A stretch of DNA of 64,000 bases from Streptomonospora nanhaiensis (GCF_013410565.1 NZ_JACCFO010000001.1:4402001-4466000); one strand, 5' to 3'; positions 1 to 8,257 are shown, counted from the first letter of the stretch. The notes: generated from the sequence alone by a model not told the origin. Numbers and translations are program-made.

Positions 1-340
1 ACCCGTACTCCACCCTCGGCGGCGCCTCGGCATAGGCCGTCCGCTCCACCAGACCGGAGTCGGCCAGGCGCCGGAGGGTCTGGTTGAGCACCTTGGCACT
101 GATCCCGCCGATCTCCTCGCGCAGTTCACCCGGGCGGCGCGGGCCCGTGCGCAGGCCGAAGAGGACAACGCTGTTCCAGGTATGGGTGAACAGGTCGAAG
201 GCGAGCCGGGCCCGGCAGTCCGCGAGGAACGGCTGGTCCAGGCGTGCCGCCGGCTCGTGCGCGCCCCAGGCCGCGTGGCCCGCCTCCGGGTGGGGCCGGT
301 GGTCGCCCGCCGCCCCTGCCGCCCCCGTGGTGTCCGCCAC
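1..340 (-). CDS. HxlR-family transcriptional regulator, C-terminus cut by window edge
   Basis: The reverse strand reads through a winged-helix HxlR domain: the order CRARLAFDLFTHTW, VVLFGLRTGPRRPGELR, GGISAKVLNQTLRRL and GLVERTAY matches the family, including the recognition helix (ISAKVLNQTL). A GTG at 340 preceded by a GGAGGG-like ribosome site is the best start; the stop lies before base 1. The preceding 20-25 residues are a family-atypical Gly/Ala tail. It is divergent from the F420/NADP reductase at 551, a common pairing in which HxlR senses redox or electrophile stress and controls the neighbour (inference). The true product may be slightly longer at the 3' end only. Confidence 0.8.
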   Translation of the reverse strand, partial: MADTTGAAGAAGDHRPHPEAGHAAWGAHEPAARLDQPFLADCRARLAFDLFTHTWNSVVLFGLRTGPRRPGELREEIGGISAKVLNQTLRRLADSGLVERTAYAEAPPRVEYG

Positions 341-459
341 CTTGTTCGCCCTCCCCGCCCCTCCCCGCCCCTCGGCCGGTGCCCCGGCCCGGCCGCTCCG
401 CGCGTCGGCGGCGTTCCCGCCCGCTCCGACACCAGGCAAGTAAACAGCACCCGATGAGT

Positions 460-469
460 ACCGATCGGT
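460..469. promoter_or_regulatory. Possible operator in HxlR/reductase divergent region
   Basis: ACCGATCGGT is a perfect 10-bp palindrome in the 210-bp spacer between the divergent regulator and reductase. Position and symmetry suit an operator, but the site is short and HxlR specificity cannot be read from it. Confidence 0.3.
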
Positions 470-550
470 GTCCGTCGTCCTCCCTACGCTCGCTGCCGAG
501 CGGTCGGCGCTTCAGCAGCCGGCCCGGCAACGGAAGGTGAGGTCACGGCC

Positions 551-1237
551 ATGCGGATCGGAGTCATCGGTACCGGTGGGATGGCGGAGGCGCTGGGCGG
601 GGGATGGGCCGCCGCCGGGCACGCCGTGCTGTTCGGCGGGCGCGGCCCCGAACGGGCCGAGGCGCTCGCCGCGCGCGTGGGCGGTGCGGCGCGGGCGGGC
701 ACCCCGGCGGAGGCCGCGGCCTTCGGGTCGGTGGTGCTGCTCGCGGTGCCCTACGCGGCGGCCCTGAGCGCGCTCGGCGCCCTGGGCGCGGCTGAGGGCG
801 CCCTTCGGGGCCGGGTCCTCATCGACTGCGTGAACCCGGTGGCGACGGCCGCCTTCACCCTCGCGACCGACGACGGCGGTCCGTCGCTGGCGCGCCGGAT
901 CGCCGACGCGGCCCCCGGCGCGCACGTCGTCAAGGCGTTCACGCTGTGCCCGGCGGACGTGTGGCGCACACTTCGCGAGACCCCCGGCGGCGCCGCGCCG
1001 CACGTGCCGCTGTGCGGGGACTCCGCCGACGCTTTGGCCGTCGCCGGCGGGCTCGTGCGCGACCTCGGCGCGACACCGGTCCCCGCCGGGAGCCTGGAGC
1101 GCGCCGGCCTGGTGGAGGCCGCGGCCGCGTTCGCGATCGGGTTGTACGCCTCCGGGAACGACCCGCGCCTGGTCTTCGCGGCACCGGACGCGGCGCCGCC
1201 GCCGCGGGCGCAGCCGCGCACGACGGTCGCCGACTGA
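551..1237 (+). CDS. NADPH-dependent F420 reductase-like / NADP oxidoreductase
   Basis: The 228-residue product opens with a Rossmann dinucleotide motif (GVIGTGGMAEAL, residues 4-15), followed by a variable NADP-specificity loop (GGRGPERAEAL) and a VVLLAVPY strand, as in the coenzyme F420-dependent NADP oxidoreductase family (PF03807). IDCVNPV and HVVKAFTLCPADVW resemble the family's later motifs (N-P after the central strand; VKAFN-type turn). The start is well supported by GGAAGGTGAGG upstream. Members pass hydride between NADPH and F420 or reduce small carbonyls; which applies here cannot be decided. It probably answers to the divergent HxlR regulator. Confidence 0.75.
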   Translation: MRIGVIGTGGMAEALGGGWAAAGHAVLFGGRGPERAEALAARVGGAARAGTPAEAAAFGSVVLLAVPYAAALSALGALGAAEGALRGRVLIDCVNPVATAAFTLATDDGGPSLARRIADAAPGAHVVKAFTLCPADVWRTLRETPGGAAPHVPLCGDSADALAVAGGLVRDLGATPVPAGSLERAGLVEAAAAFAIGLYASGNDPRLVFAAPDAAPPPRAQPRTTVAD

Positions 1238-1405
1238 GGCGGTCCGGGGCCGGCGGGCGCTCGGCCCGCGGTGTGGACCCACATCAACCCGTGCGGCCGG
1301 TCCGCCCCGGACACCGGCCGGCCCCCGGGCCCGGCCGGCCGTGGCCGGTGAACCGGGGCCCGTGCCAGGGGCTGGTGCGTTGCGGTTTCGGTCGCGGCCG
1401 GAGGA

Positions 1406-2008
1406 TCAGTCGGGGCGCAGCGCGTCCATGATCAGGCCCAGCAGCCGCTCCGACTGGGCGGCCTCGACCTGAACGGGCATGAGGGAGCCGGCGGCCAGCA
1501 GTACGACGTCACTTGGCTGAACGTCCGCGCGCAAAGAACCGTCACGCGCCCCGGCCGCCAGAATCGGGGCGATCGCGGCCGCCATGCGCTCCCGCGCGTT
1601 GATCACGTCGTGCTGGGTCGTCGCCTCCACCATGCCCAGGCGCAGGGCGTCGAGCATGCCGTGCTTGGTCGACACGAAACGCGCGAACTCGTCCAGCCAC
1701 CGCCGCAGCGCCTCCCGTGGAGGCAGCGCCTCCAGCAGGCGCCCGCCCTGGGCGAGCAGGTCCTCGACCTGGGCCTCGTAAGCCGATGTCACCAGCGCCT
1801 CCCGCGTGGGGAAGTGCCGGTACAGGGTGCCGATCCCCACCCCGGCGGCGCGTGCGACGCCCTCCAGGGAGAACGACTCCTCGCCGTCGGTGAGGGCGGC
1901 GCGAGCGGCATCGAGCAGGGCCTGCCGGTTGCGCTCGGCGTCCGAGCGGCGTCGGCGCGGAGCCGGGGCGGGGTTGGGCGCCTCAGGGGACTGCGACGCG
2001 TCACGCAT
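1406..2008 (-). CDS. TetR-family transcriptional repressor
   Basis: 200 residues. The N-terminal helix-turn-helix lies at about residues 24-72 (RQALLDAARAAL, then FSLEGVARAAGVGIGTLYRHFPTREALV), preceded by a basic Arg/Pro stretch. The C-terminal part is the all-helical ligand-binding domain of the SBD class seen in many actinobacterial TetR proteins. It is transcribed away from the aldo/keto reductase at 2102, and two inverted repeats lie between them, so repression of itself and the reductase is the simplest reading. The ligand is unknown. Confidence 0.88.
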   Translation of the reverse strand: MRDASQSPEAPNPAPAPRRRRSDAERNRQALLDAARAALTDGEESFSLEGVARAAGVGIGTLYRHFPTREALVTSAYEAQVEDLLAQGGRLLEALPPREALRRWLDEFARFVSTKHGMLDALRLGMVEATTQHDVINARERMAAAIAPILAAGARDGSLRADVQPSDVVLLAAGSLMPVQVEAAQSERLLGLIMDALRPD

Positions 2009-2010
2009 AG

Positions 2011-2065
2011 CGGAGGGGTCTCCGGTTGTGGCATTCTGGAGTCAGCTACCGGAGGGTCCTCCGGT
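2011..2065. promoter_or_regulatory. Two TetR operator-like inverted repeats
   Basis: Between TetR and the aldo/keto reductase lie CGGAG-gggt-CTCCG (2011-2024) and ACCGGAGG-gt-CCTCCGGT (2048-2065). The two share a CGGAG/CTCCG core, as expected for duplicate sites of one repressor. The second is perfect over 8-bp arms. Confidence 0.6.
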
Positions 2066-2101
2066 ATGTACTCCATGGTCTCACGGAAGAGAGCGGCTGC
2101 G

Positions 2102-3043
2102 ATGTCCGACTCCACCCATGACTCCGTCATGCCCACCCGCCCCGGCGGTGCCTTCCCCCTGGCCGGCCGCGAGGTCGCCCGCGTCGGGTACGGCACGATG
2201 CAACTGCCCCGCATGTCCGACCCGGACGCGGCCCGCGAGGTCCTGCGCCGCGCCTACGAGCTGGGCGTGAACCACTTCGACACCGCCCACTTCTACGGCG
2301 ACGGGACGGCCAACCGCTACCTCGCCGAGACCCTGGGCGGCAAGGCGGACGTCGTCATCGTGACCAAGCTCGGAGCGCGGCCCCCCGCGCGCGGTCCCAT
2401 GCCGCTGGTGCCCGCCCAACGGCCGGAGCAGCTGCGCGCCCAGGTGCACGACAACCTGCGCAGCCTGAAGGCCGAGCGCCTGGACGTGGTCAACATGCGC
2501 CGCATCGCGCCCGGCATCTTCCCGCTGCCCCCGTCGCAGATGGTGAGGTTCGACGACCAGGTCGCCGAGATGGTGGCCCTGCGCGAGCAGGGGCTGATCG
2601 GGCACATCGGACTGAGCACGGTCAGCGCCGCCGAGCTGCGTGCCGCCCTGCCCGCCGGGATCGCCTCCGTGCAGAACCGGTACAGCCTGGTGTCCCGCGG
2701 GCACGAGCCCGCCCTGGAGATCGCCCGCGCCGAGAACATCGCGTGGGTGCCCTACTTCCCGCTCGGCGGCGCCTTCCCCGGCCTGGCGAAGGTGACCCAT
2801 GAGCCCGCCGTTCAGCAGGTCGCGCGCGAGATCGGCGCGAGCCCCGTGCAGGTGGGCCTGGCCTGGCTCCTGCAGCACGCCCCGAACACGCTGCTCATCC
2901 CCGGTACGACCTCCCTCGCCCATCTGGAGCAGAACGTGGAGGCCGGTGCGGTGGTCTTGAGCGCCGAGCAGGTCTCCCGGCTGGACGCGGTCAGGCCCGC
3001 CGCCGGTGTGCGCGGGTTCCTCAACCGCATGCGCCGCCCCTGA
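2102..3043 (+). CDS. Aldo/keto reductase
   Basis: 313-residue TIM-barrel NADPH oxidoreductase. Visible landmarks: VGYGTMQLP near the start, the HFDTAHFYGDGTANRYL block carrying the catalytic Asp and Tyr, VIVTKLG with the catalytic Lys, and the C-terminal NADP-binding GTTSLAHLEQNV. The usual tetrad His region reads DVVNMRR, so the His seems replaced by Arg, as in some actinobacterial subfamilies. The start is the ATG at 2102 giving MSDSTHDS; an in-frame ATG at 2065 falls in the operator and is less likely. Probably repressed by the divergent TetR gene. Natural substrate unknown. Confidence 0.85.
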   Translation: MSDSTHDSVMPTRPGGAFPLAGREVARVGYGTMQLPRMSDPDAAREVLRRAYELGVNHFDTAHFYGDGTANRYLAETLGGKADVVIVTKLGARPPARGPMPLVPAQRPEQLRAQVHDNLRSLKAERLDVVNMRRIAPGIFPLPPSQMVRFDDQVAEMVALREQGLIGHIGLSTVSAAELRAALPAGIASVQNRYSLVSRGHEPALEIARAENIAWVPYFPLGGAFPGLAKVTHEPAVQQVAREIGASPVQVGLAWLLQHAPNTLLIPGTTSLAHLEQNVEAGAVVLSAEQVSRLDAVRPAAGVRGFLNRMRRP

Positions 3044-3197
3044 CGTGCGTGCGCGGGGCGGGGCCGCTGCCCGGCACCCGCCCGCGCGCGGCGCCGGGAT
3101 CACCGCGCCAGTGCCGAAGTGCCGGATGGGCGGCTTGCCGTCTCGCCCACCGCACGGTGCTCGGGCCGCCCGCGTCACCGGCCCACGCGGGCGACGC

Positions 3198-3803
3198 TTA
3201 CGACGGCGCCGGCGTCCGCGCGCGAACGGCCTCGCCGATGAGGCGCACCGCGCGGTCGACGCTGCGGGCCGTGGCCTCCGAGGAAGGCTGCTCGGACTCG
3301 TAGATGAACGCCGTGGTGCCGCGTCGGCTGCCGCAGTAGCCGATGATCCCGCGCTCGATCTGCGTCCGCAGCGCCTCCCCGTACCCGCGGCGTTCGAATG
3401 CGGCGGGGTCGTCGCCCGCGATGGGCACGAGATGGGTGGTGAGCGCCTGGAGCCTCGGTTGCAGGCCCGATGTGGGGGAGTACTCGAAGGCCCAGCCGTT
3501 GACGAAGACGCGGTCGATCCACCCCTTCAGCAGCGCGGGCATCGACCACCAGTACACCGGGAAGACGAGCACGAGGTCCGTGGCCCGTTCAAGGCGGCGG
3601 TGCTCGCGGACGACGTCGGGCGGGTAGCCGCCTGCCTGGTGGTACGCCCGGCGGTCCGCCAGGGTGAACGTGGGGTTGAATTGCTCCTTGGACAGGTCGG
3701 CGACCTCGACCGGCCCGGGATGGAGCGCCGTCTTGAGTTCGTCCACCACGTGATGCGTCAGGGACCGGGGGTCCGGGTTCGTGGCCACCAGCAGGGTGTG
3801 CAT
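3198..3803 (-). CDS. Flavodoxin-fold NAD(P)H oxidoreductase (quinone reductase type)
   Basis: 201 residues of the NAD(P)H dehydrogenase (quinone)/MdaB-like family (PF02525). The FMN-phosphate loop is near residues 7-16 (ATNPDPRSLT) and the second flavin region is LVFPVYWWSMPALLKGWIDR, the family signature. Members make two-electron reductions of quinones or nitro compounds in the cytoplasm. GGAG precedes the ATG by 7 bases. It is divergent from a TetR gene with a perfect 21-bp palindrome between them, suggesting induction by an electrophilic or quinone ligand (inference). Confidence 0.87.
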   Translation of the reverse strand: MHTLLVATNPDPRSLTHHVVDELKTALHPGPVEVADLSKEQFNPTFTLADRRAYHQAGGYPPDVVREHRRLERATDLVLVFPVYWWSMPALLKGWIDRVFVNGWAFEYSPTSGLQPRLQALTTHLVPIAGDDPAAFERRGYGEALRTQIERGIIGYCGSRRGTTAFIYESEQPSSEATARSVDRAVRLIGEAVRARTPAPS

Positions 3804-3826
3804 CGACGGCTCCGCTCACTCAGAAG

Positions 3827-3847
3827 TAACCTACTACTAGTAGGTTA
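3827..3847. promoter_or_regulatory. TetR operator, perfect 21-bp palindrome
   Basis: TAACCTACTA-c-TAGTAGGTTA is a perfect inverted repeat with 10-bp arms and one central base, AT-rich against its surroundings, and lies 23 bp from both divergent start codons. This is textbook placement for autoregulation by the TetR gene at 3870 with co-control of the reductase at 3803. Confidence 0.8.
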
Positions 3848-3869
3848 GTGGAAAGGGGGACCTCCGGAC

Positions 3870-4448
3870 ATGGCCGGGCGACGACTTTCCAGCGCCGACC
3901 GGCGGGCCCAGCTCGTCGGCCTTGCCCGCGACGTCATCGCCACGGAGGGCACGGACGCGCTCACGCTCGCCTACCTGGCGAGCAGGGCGGGGATCTCCAA
4001 GCCCGTCGTCTACGACCACTTCTCCTCGCGCTCGGCGCTGCTCCTCTCGCTGTACGAGGACTTCGACCGGCGGCACCTCGCCGACGTGCGTGCCGCGCTG
4101 GCGCAGACCCCGCCCGAGCTGCGGCTGCGGGTCGACGCGATCGCGGCGGCCCATGTGGCGTGCGTCATCTCACAAGGCGCCGAACTCAGCGGGGTGATGG
4201 CCGCACTGGTCGGCAGCCCGGCCCTGGAGGAAGCCAAGCGGGAGGGTGAACGCCGCTACGTGGAGGTCTGCCGGCAGGCCATACGGAGCGCTGACGGCGC
4301 CGCGGACCTCGACGAGGAAGGGGCGGTCGCGTTCGTGGGCGCCGCGGACGCGCTCGGCCATGCGGCCGCCCGCGGAACGATCAGCCCCGAACGCGCTCGC
4401 GCGACCATCGCCACCGTGCTGCTCAGCGTCGTCACCCGCTCCGACTGA
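3870..4448 (+). CDS. TetR-family transcriptional repressor
   Basis: 192 residues. The helix-turn-helix is at about residues 12-60 (RAQLVGLARDVIATEG, then LTLAYLASRAGISKPVVYDHFSSRSALLLSL), followed by a helical effector domain. The start ATG is preceded by AAAGGGGG. It lies next to the perfect palindrome at 3827-3847 and is divergent from the flavodoxin-fold reductase, its likely target. This regulator is unlike the TetR at 1406 in sequence and operator, so the two systems are probably independent. Confidence 0.88.
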   Translation: MAGRRLSSADRRAQLVGLARDVIATEGTDALTLAYLASRAGISKPVVYDHFSSRSALLLSLYEDFDRRHLADVRAALAQTPPELRLRVDAIAAAHVACVISQGAELSGVMAALVGSPALEEAKREGERRYVEVCRQAIRSADGAADLDEEGAVAFVGAADALGHAAARGTISPERARATIATVLLSVVTRSD

Positions 4449-4542
4449 AGGGCGTGCGCCTCCGCGGTCCGGTGCGTTGCCTCCGGGCCGCGGGTGTGCC
4501 ATCCTGCTGCGTCGTCCTCGTCCTTCAGTGAAAGGGAGTTCC

Positions 4543-4608
4543 GTGGGGCTGCCGCTCGGCATGGTTCTCGGTGATCGCTCCTCGCGCGCTTCGGCGCGGG
4601 AGCGGTAG
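4543..4608 (+). CDS. Possible 21-residue leader peptide upstream of methyltransferase
   Basis: A short frame from GTG 4543 to TAG 4606-4608 encodes MGLPLGMVLGDRSSRASARER. It has one of the better ribosome sites in the area (AAAGGGAG, 4 bases spacing). Its second half is folded into a strong hairpin. No homologue is known to me, and it could be chance. It is listed because an upstream peptide plus hairpin before a methyltransferase gene recalls translational attenuation. Confidence 0.3.
   Translation: MGLPLGMVLGDRSSRASARER
4576..4604 (+). promoter_or_regulatory. Hairpin in methyltransferase leader
   Basis: CGCTCC-t-CGCGC pairs with GCGCG-GGAGCG around a GCTTCG loop: 11 base pairs with one bulged T. 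It overlaps the end of the possible leader peptide, 130 bases before the methyltransferase start. It could be an attenuator, a terminator of the upstream TetR transcript, or both; no T-tract follows. Confidence 0.45.
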
Positions 4609-4733
4609 CGGCGCCTGCCCGACCCCCGTGCGCCCGTGCCTCCGGCACGTGCGGCGGCCTTTCACCGATTCCCGGTTCCCGCTCCTCGTCGAAGTGCTCT
4701 TCGCGCCCCGCACTTCGAACCACGAGGAGTCCC

Positions 4734-5933
4734 ATGTCCACGATCCGGTGGACCGAGAACACCACCCGCCGCCGCGCCCGCTGGCACTCCGAGAGCGCCG
4801 CGCCCCCGCCCACGCGGGTCGTCGCGGCCGACGACCGCATGCGCGCCGACACCGCCTTCCGCCTGGTCCGGCAGGGCACCGCGCTGCTGTGGCGGGGGAG
4901 CTTCCCCAACGCGCGGCGGCTGCTCGGCGCCCTGCGCCGCCGCGTCGATGACGCCGACCGCGCCGCCCGCGCGGCGCCTCCGCCGTACGGCGACCCGGCC
5001 GAGGCGTTTTGGCGGCACCGGCGGGCCCGCGCCGCCCGCGCCCGCCTGCTGGGGCGCCTCCTGGTGCTGCTGGAGGCCGACCACTCCCTCGACCTGTCCC
5101 GGGCCCCCGACGTGAGGCAGGCGTGCGCCGAGGCGTACGGGCCGCCGTGCGAAGCGCTGCCGGGCCGGCCGACCGGGCCGACGGCCGTGGCCCTCACCGA
5201 ACTGCTGGGAGTGATCAGCGCGCACCAGTGGCGCCTGACGGGGGTGGCGGTCGCCGCGCTGGGCGGTGCCCGCGTGCACCCGCACTACGGGGTGTTCTCG
5301 CCGACGCGGGCCGAGTACGTCGACCTGGTGGCCCGAGCGCCGCTGCCGCCGACGGCGGCGGGCCGCCCCGCCGGGCGGCGCGCACTCCGGCGCACCGCGT
5401 TCGACCTGGGCACGGGGACGGGCGTGCTCGCCGCGGTGCTCGCCCGGCGGGGGGTCGGCCGCGTGGTGGCCACCGACATCAGTCCGCGTGCGCTGGCCTG
5501 CGCGCGCGAGAACGTCCGCCGGCTGGGGCCGGCCGGCACGGTGGAGGTGGCCGCCGGGCCCGGTCTCTTCCCCGACGGGCGCGCCGACCTCGTCGTCTGC
5601 AATCCGCCGTGGCTCCCGGGCGAGCCCGCGTCCGAGGTCGAGTTGGGCGTCTACGACTCCGGCGGCCGCATGCTGCGCGGCTTCTTGGCCGGGCTGGCCG
5701 ACCATCTGGCGCCGGGCGGGGAGGGCTGGCTCGTGCTCTCCGACCTGGCCGAACACCTCGGGCTGCGGACACGCCGGGAGTTGGCGGACGCCATCGCCGA
5801 GGGCGGCCTGCGCGTGGTGGACCGCATCGACACGGTGCCGCGCCATCCCCGTGCGAGGGACGGCGCGGACCCCCTCCACGCGGCCCGCTCCGCCGAGACC
5901 ACGTCCCTGTGGCGCCTGGCGGCGGTCGGCTGA
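4734..5933 (+). CDS. Class I SAM-dependent methyltransferase, HemK/RsmC-like
   Basis: 399 residues. The first ~210 form an Arg/Ala-rich domain of unknown role. The C-terminal half holds a Rossmann methyltransferase: SAM motif I FDLGTGTGVLAAVLARRG (about 222-239), the acidic post-strand VVATDISPRAL, and the NPPW catalytic motif (about 288-291) that binds a planar amide or amino group, as in PrmC/HemK glutamine N5- and RsmC-type rRNA guanine N2-methyltransferases. The substrate cannot be assigned. GAGGAG precedes the ATG. A possible leader peptide and hairpin lie upstream and a perfect bidirectional terminator follows. Confidence 0.8.
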   Translation: MSTIRWTENTTRRRARWHSESAAPPPTRVVAADDRMRADTAFRLVRQGTALLWRGSFPNARRLLGALRRRVDDADRAARAAPPPYGDPAEAFWRHRRARAARARLLGRLLVLLEADHSLDLSRAPDVRQACAEAYGPPCEALPGRPTGPTAVALTELLGVISAHQWRLTGVAVAALGGARVHPHYGVFSPTRAEYVDLVARAPLPPTAAGRPAGRRALRRTAFDLGTGTGVLAAVLARRGVGRVVATDISPRALACARENVRRLGPAGTVEVAAGPGLFPDGRADLVVCNPPWLPGEPASEVELGVYDSGGRMLRGFLAGLADHLAPGGEGWLVLSDLAEHLGLRTRRELADAIAEGGLRVVDRIDTVPRHPRARDGADPLHAARSAETTSLWRLAAVG

Positions 5934-5993
5934 GACGCGGCGGCCGAGGTCCGCGCGTGCGCCCGGGGGCCGGCCGCTGTGCTCTGCGGCCGC

Positions 5994-6025
5994 TGTGCTC
6001 CCCGGCCGCGCGGCCGGGGAGCACA
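5994..6025. terminator. Perfect 32-bp palindromic bidirectional terminator
   Basis: TGTGCTCCCCGGCCGC is followed directly by its exact reverse complement. It sits between the converging methyltransferase and ogt genes. Confidence 0.8.
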
Positions 6026-6030
6026 AGCCG

Positions 6031-6633
6031 TCAGGCTCCGGCCGGGCGGCGGGTGGAGCGCTCCAGGTGGAGCAGGGCCTGCTTGCGCGGCAGGCCGCCG
6101 CCGTAGCCGACCATGGCGCCGTTGGCGCCGATCACCCGGTGGCACGGGATGACGATCGAGATCGGGTTGCGGTTGTTGGCCATGCCCACCGCGCGGGCGG
6201 CGTTGGGCTGGCCGATGGCCCGCGCGATCTCGCCGTAGGTGGCGGTGCGGCCGTAGGGGATGGTGGTGAGCGCCCGCCACACCTGCCGCTGGAACGCGGT
6301 GCCCGCCGGGGCCAGGGCCAGGGTGAAGGCGGTCCGCTCGCCCGCGAAGTAGGCGGCGAGCTGGTCGGCGGCCTCGGCCAGCGCGGCCGGTGCGCGCCGC
6401 CACCGGGTGTCGGTCTCGTGGGCGAACCGCGCGGGGTCCAGGTGCAGGCCGGTGAGCACCGCGCCGGCCTCCTCGGCGGTGAGCAGCAGGTCGCCCAGCG
6501 GCGAGGGCACGATGTCGTAGAGCCGCTCCCCGTCCTCAGCGGGTCGAGCGAACTCGACCGCCGCGACCGCCTCGGGTTCCGGCGCGGCCAGGTCCAGCGG
6601 GAGCGCGTCCTGCGTCATGCTGTCGGCTGTCAT
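6031..6633 (-). CDS. ogt: Methylated-DNA--protein-cysteine methyltransferase
   Basis: 200 residues, slightly longer than the usual 160-180 because of an acidic N-terminal extension. It carries the suicide-repair signature VIPCHRVIG in which the Cys accepts the alkyl group from O6-alkylguanine, the upstream TYGEIARAIGQPNAARAVG helix-turn-helix that binds DNA, and the closing GYGGGLPRKQALLHLE. AAGGAG lies 8 bases before ATG 6633. The gene begins inside the end of the ada-alkA frame (98-bp overlap), so the two are co-transcribed and probably induced together by alkylation damage through the Ada part of the neighbour. Confidence 0.95.
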   Translation of the reverse strand: MTADSMTQDALPLDLAAPEPEAVAAVEFARPAEDGERLYDIVPSPLGDLLLTAEEAGAVLTGLHLDPARFAHETDTRWRRAPAALAEAADQLAAYFAGERTAFTLALAPAGTAFQRQVWRALTTIPYGRTATYGEIARAIGQPNAARAVGMANNRNPISIVIPCHRVIGANGAMVGYGGGLPRKQALLHLERSTRRPAGA

Positions 6634-8257
6634 TTCGGGGCTCCTTGCGCGTGGGCTCTGTCGTGGCGGTGGCGGCTGTCGTGGCGGCGGCGGGGACGGC
6701 GGCCGCGGTGCGGGTCCCCGGGGCGGAGCCGGTGGGCGGCGCGTCGGCGCCGGCCGCCCACAGGTGGTGGGTGGCGTAGGACCGCCACGGGCTCCAGGCG
6801 CGCGCCGCGCGCTCGGCCGCGCGGGGGTCGCCGGGGCGGCCCAGGCGCTCCAGGGCGCGGCGCACCCCCAGGTCGGTGGCGAGGAACACGTCGGGGTCGC
6901 CGAAGGCGCGCATGCGGATGTAGTCGGCGGTCCAGGGCCCGATCCCGGGCAGGGCGCGCAGCCGTGCGGTGGCGGCGTCCCAGTCGGCGCCGGGGCCGAG
7001 GTCGAGCTGGTCGCCCGCGAGGGCCTCGGCCAGGGCGATGAGCGCGCGGGCGCGCCCGCGCGGCATGGGCAGCTCCTGGGGGGAGGCGCCGGCGAGCGCG
7101 TCAGGGCGGGGGAACGCGTGGGTGAGCCCGTCGGAGGCGGCGGTGAGCGGCTTGCCGAACCGCTCCACGAGCCGGCCGGCCACGGTGCGCGCGGCGGCCA
7201 CCGACACCTGCTGGCCGACGATCGCGCGGACGGCGATCTCGGCGGGGTCGACGTGCCCGGGGGCGCGCAGGCCGGGGCGCGCGGCCACCAGCGGCGCGAG
7301 CGCGGGGTCGGCGCCCAGCACCTCGGCGACGGCGTGGGGGTCGGTGTCGAGGTCGAGCAGCCGCCGGCACCGCTGCACCGCCGTGCCGAGGTCCTGGAGG
7401 AGTTGCAGGCACAGCCGGCACCACACGTGGTCGGGGGTGTCGCCGGGCGACAACTCCACCAGCCCGGTGCCGTGGGGAAGGTTCAGCGAGCGCCGGTAGG
7501 TGCGGGCCGCGCCGGTGCCGGTGACCTCCTCGACGCCGGGGACGGCGCGGGCGCCGAGGAAGCCGAAGAGGTGGTCGATGTCGATGGGCGGGCGCAGCGG
7601 CAGGCGCAGCGTGACGGTGCCGGGCGCCTCGCCGGGTCCGACCGGTCCGGCGGGGGCGTCGGCGGTGCGCGCGGTCGGCGCGCGGCCGGCCGCGCGCCGG
7701 CGCCGCAGTTCGGTGGGGGCCTGGGCGAACACCTCGCGGACGGTGTCGTTGAACTGGCGGATGCTGGCGAACCCCGCGGCGAAGGCGATGTCGCCCATGG
7801 GCATCTCGGTGGTCTCGATGAGCACGCGCGCGGTCTGGGCGCGCTGCGCGCGGGCCAGGGCGAGCGGGCCGGCGCCGAGCTCGGCGATGAGCAGCCGGTT
7901 GAGCTGGCGTTCGCTGTAGCCGACGCGGGCGGCCAGGCCGCTGACGCCCTCGCGGTCGACGGCGCCGTCGGCGATCAGCCGCATGGACCGGCCCACCACA
8001 TCGGCGCGGACGTTCCACTCGGGCGATCCGGGGGCGGCGTCGGGGCGGCAGCGCTTGCAGGCGCGGAACCCCGCGCGCTGGGCCGCCGCCGCCGAGGGGA
8101 AGAAGCGGGTGTTCTCGCGCTTGGGGGTCACGGCGGGGCAGCTCGGGCGGCAGTAGATGCCGGTGCTGGTGACACCGACGTAGAACACGCCGTCGAAGCG
8201 CGCGTCGCCGCTGCGAACCGCCAGGTAGCGCTGGTCGTCGTCCATCACGCCATCCAT
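6536..8257 (-). CDS. Ada regulator fused to AlkA 3-methyladenine DNA glycosylase
   Basis: 573 residues in four parts. (1) The Ada zinc-binding methyl-acceptor domain has four Cys (YCRPSCP and ACKRCRP, within the first 75 residues). (2) An AraC-type helix-turn-helix lies at about 90-190 (VSGLAARVGYSERQLNRLL; MGDIAFAAGFASIRQFN). (3) The AlkA N-terminal domain follows. (4) The HhH-GPD glycosylase has LRALPGIGPWTADYI and the catalytic Asp in DVFLATDLGV. It senses methyl-phosphotriesters, activates transcription and excises alkylated bases. The last ~75 residues are low-complexity Ala/Thr/Arg and overlap ogt by 98 bp. GGGGAGG precedes the ATG. Confidence 0.93.
   Translation of the reverse strand: MDGVMDDDQRYLAVRSGDARFDGVFYVGVTSTGIYCRPSCPAVTPKRENTRFFPSAAAAQRAGFRACKRCRPDAAPGSPEWNVRADVVGRSMRLIADGAVDREGVSGLAARVGYSERQLNRLLIAELGAGPLALARAQRAQTARVLIETTEMPMGDIAFAAGFASIRQFNDTVREVFAQAPTELRRRRAAGRAPTARTADAPAGPVGPGEAPGTVTLRLPLRPPIDIDHLFGFLGARAVPGVEEVTGTGAARTYRRSLNLPHGTGLVELSPGDTPDHVWCRLCLQLLQDLGTAVQRCRRLLDLDTDPHAVAEVLGADPALAPLVAARPGLRAPGHVDPAEIAVRAIVGQQVSVAAARTVAGRLVERFGKPLTAASDGLTHAFPRPDALAGASPQELPMPRGRARALIALAEALAGDQLDLGPGADWDAATARLRALPGIGPWTADYIRMRAFGDPDVFLATDLGVRRALERLGRPGDPRAAERAARAWSPWRSYATHHLWAAGADAPPTGSAPGTRTAAAVPAAATTAATATTEPTRKEPRNDSRQHDAGRAPAGPGRAGTRGGRGGRVRSTR

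Noticed and set aside
1610-2101. N-terminal extension of the aldo/keto reductase frame
   Set aside because: It runs antisense through the TetR gene and both operators; ATG 2102 matches the family start.
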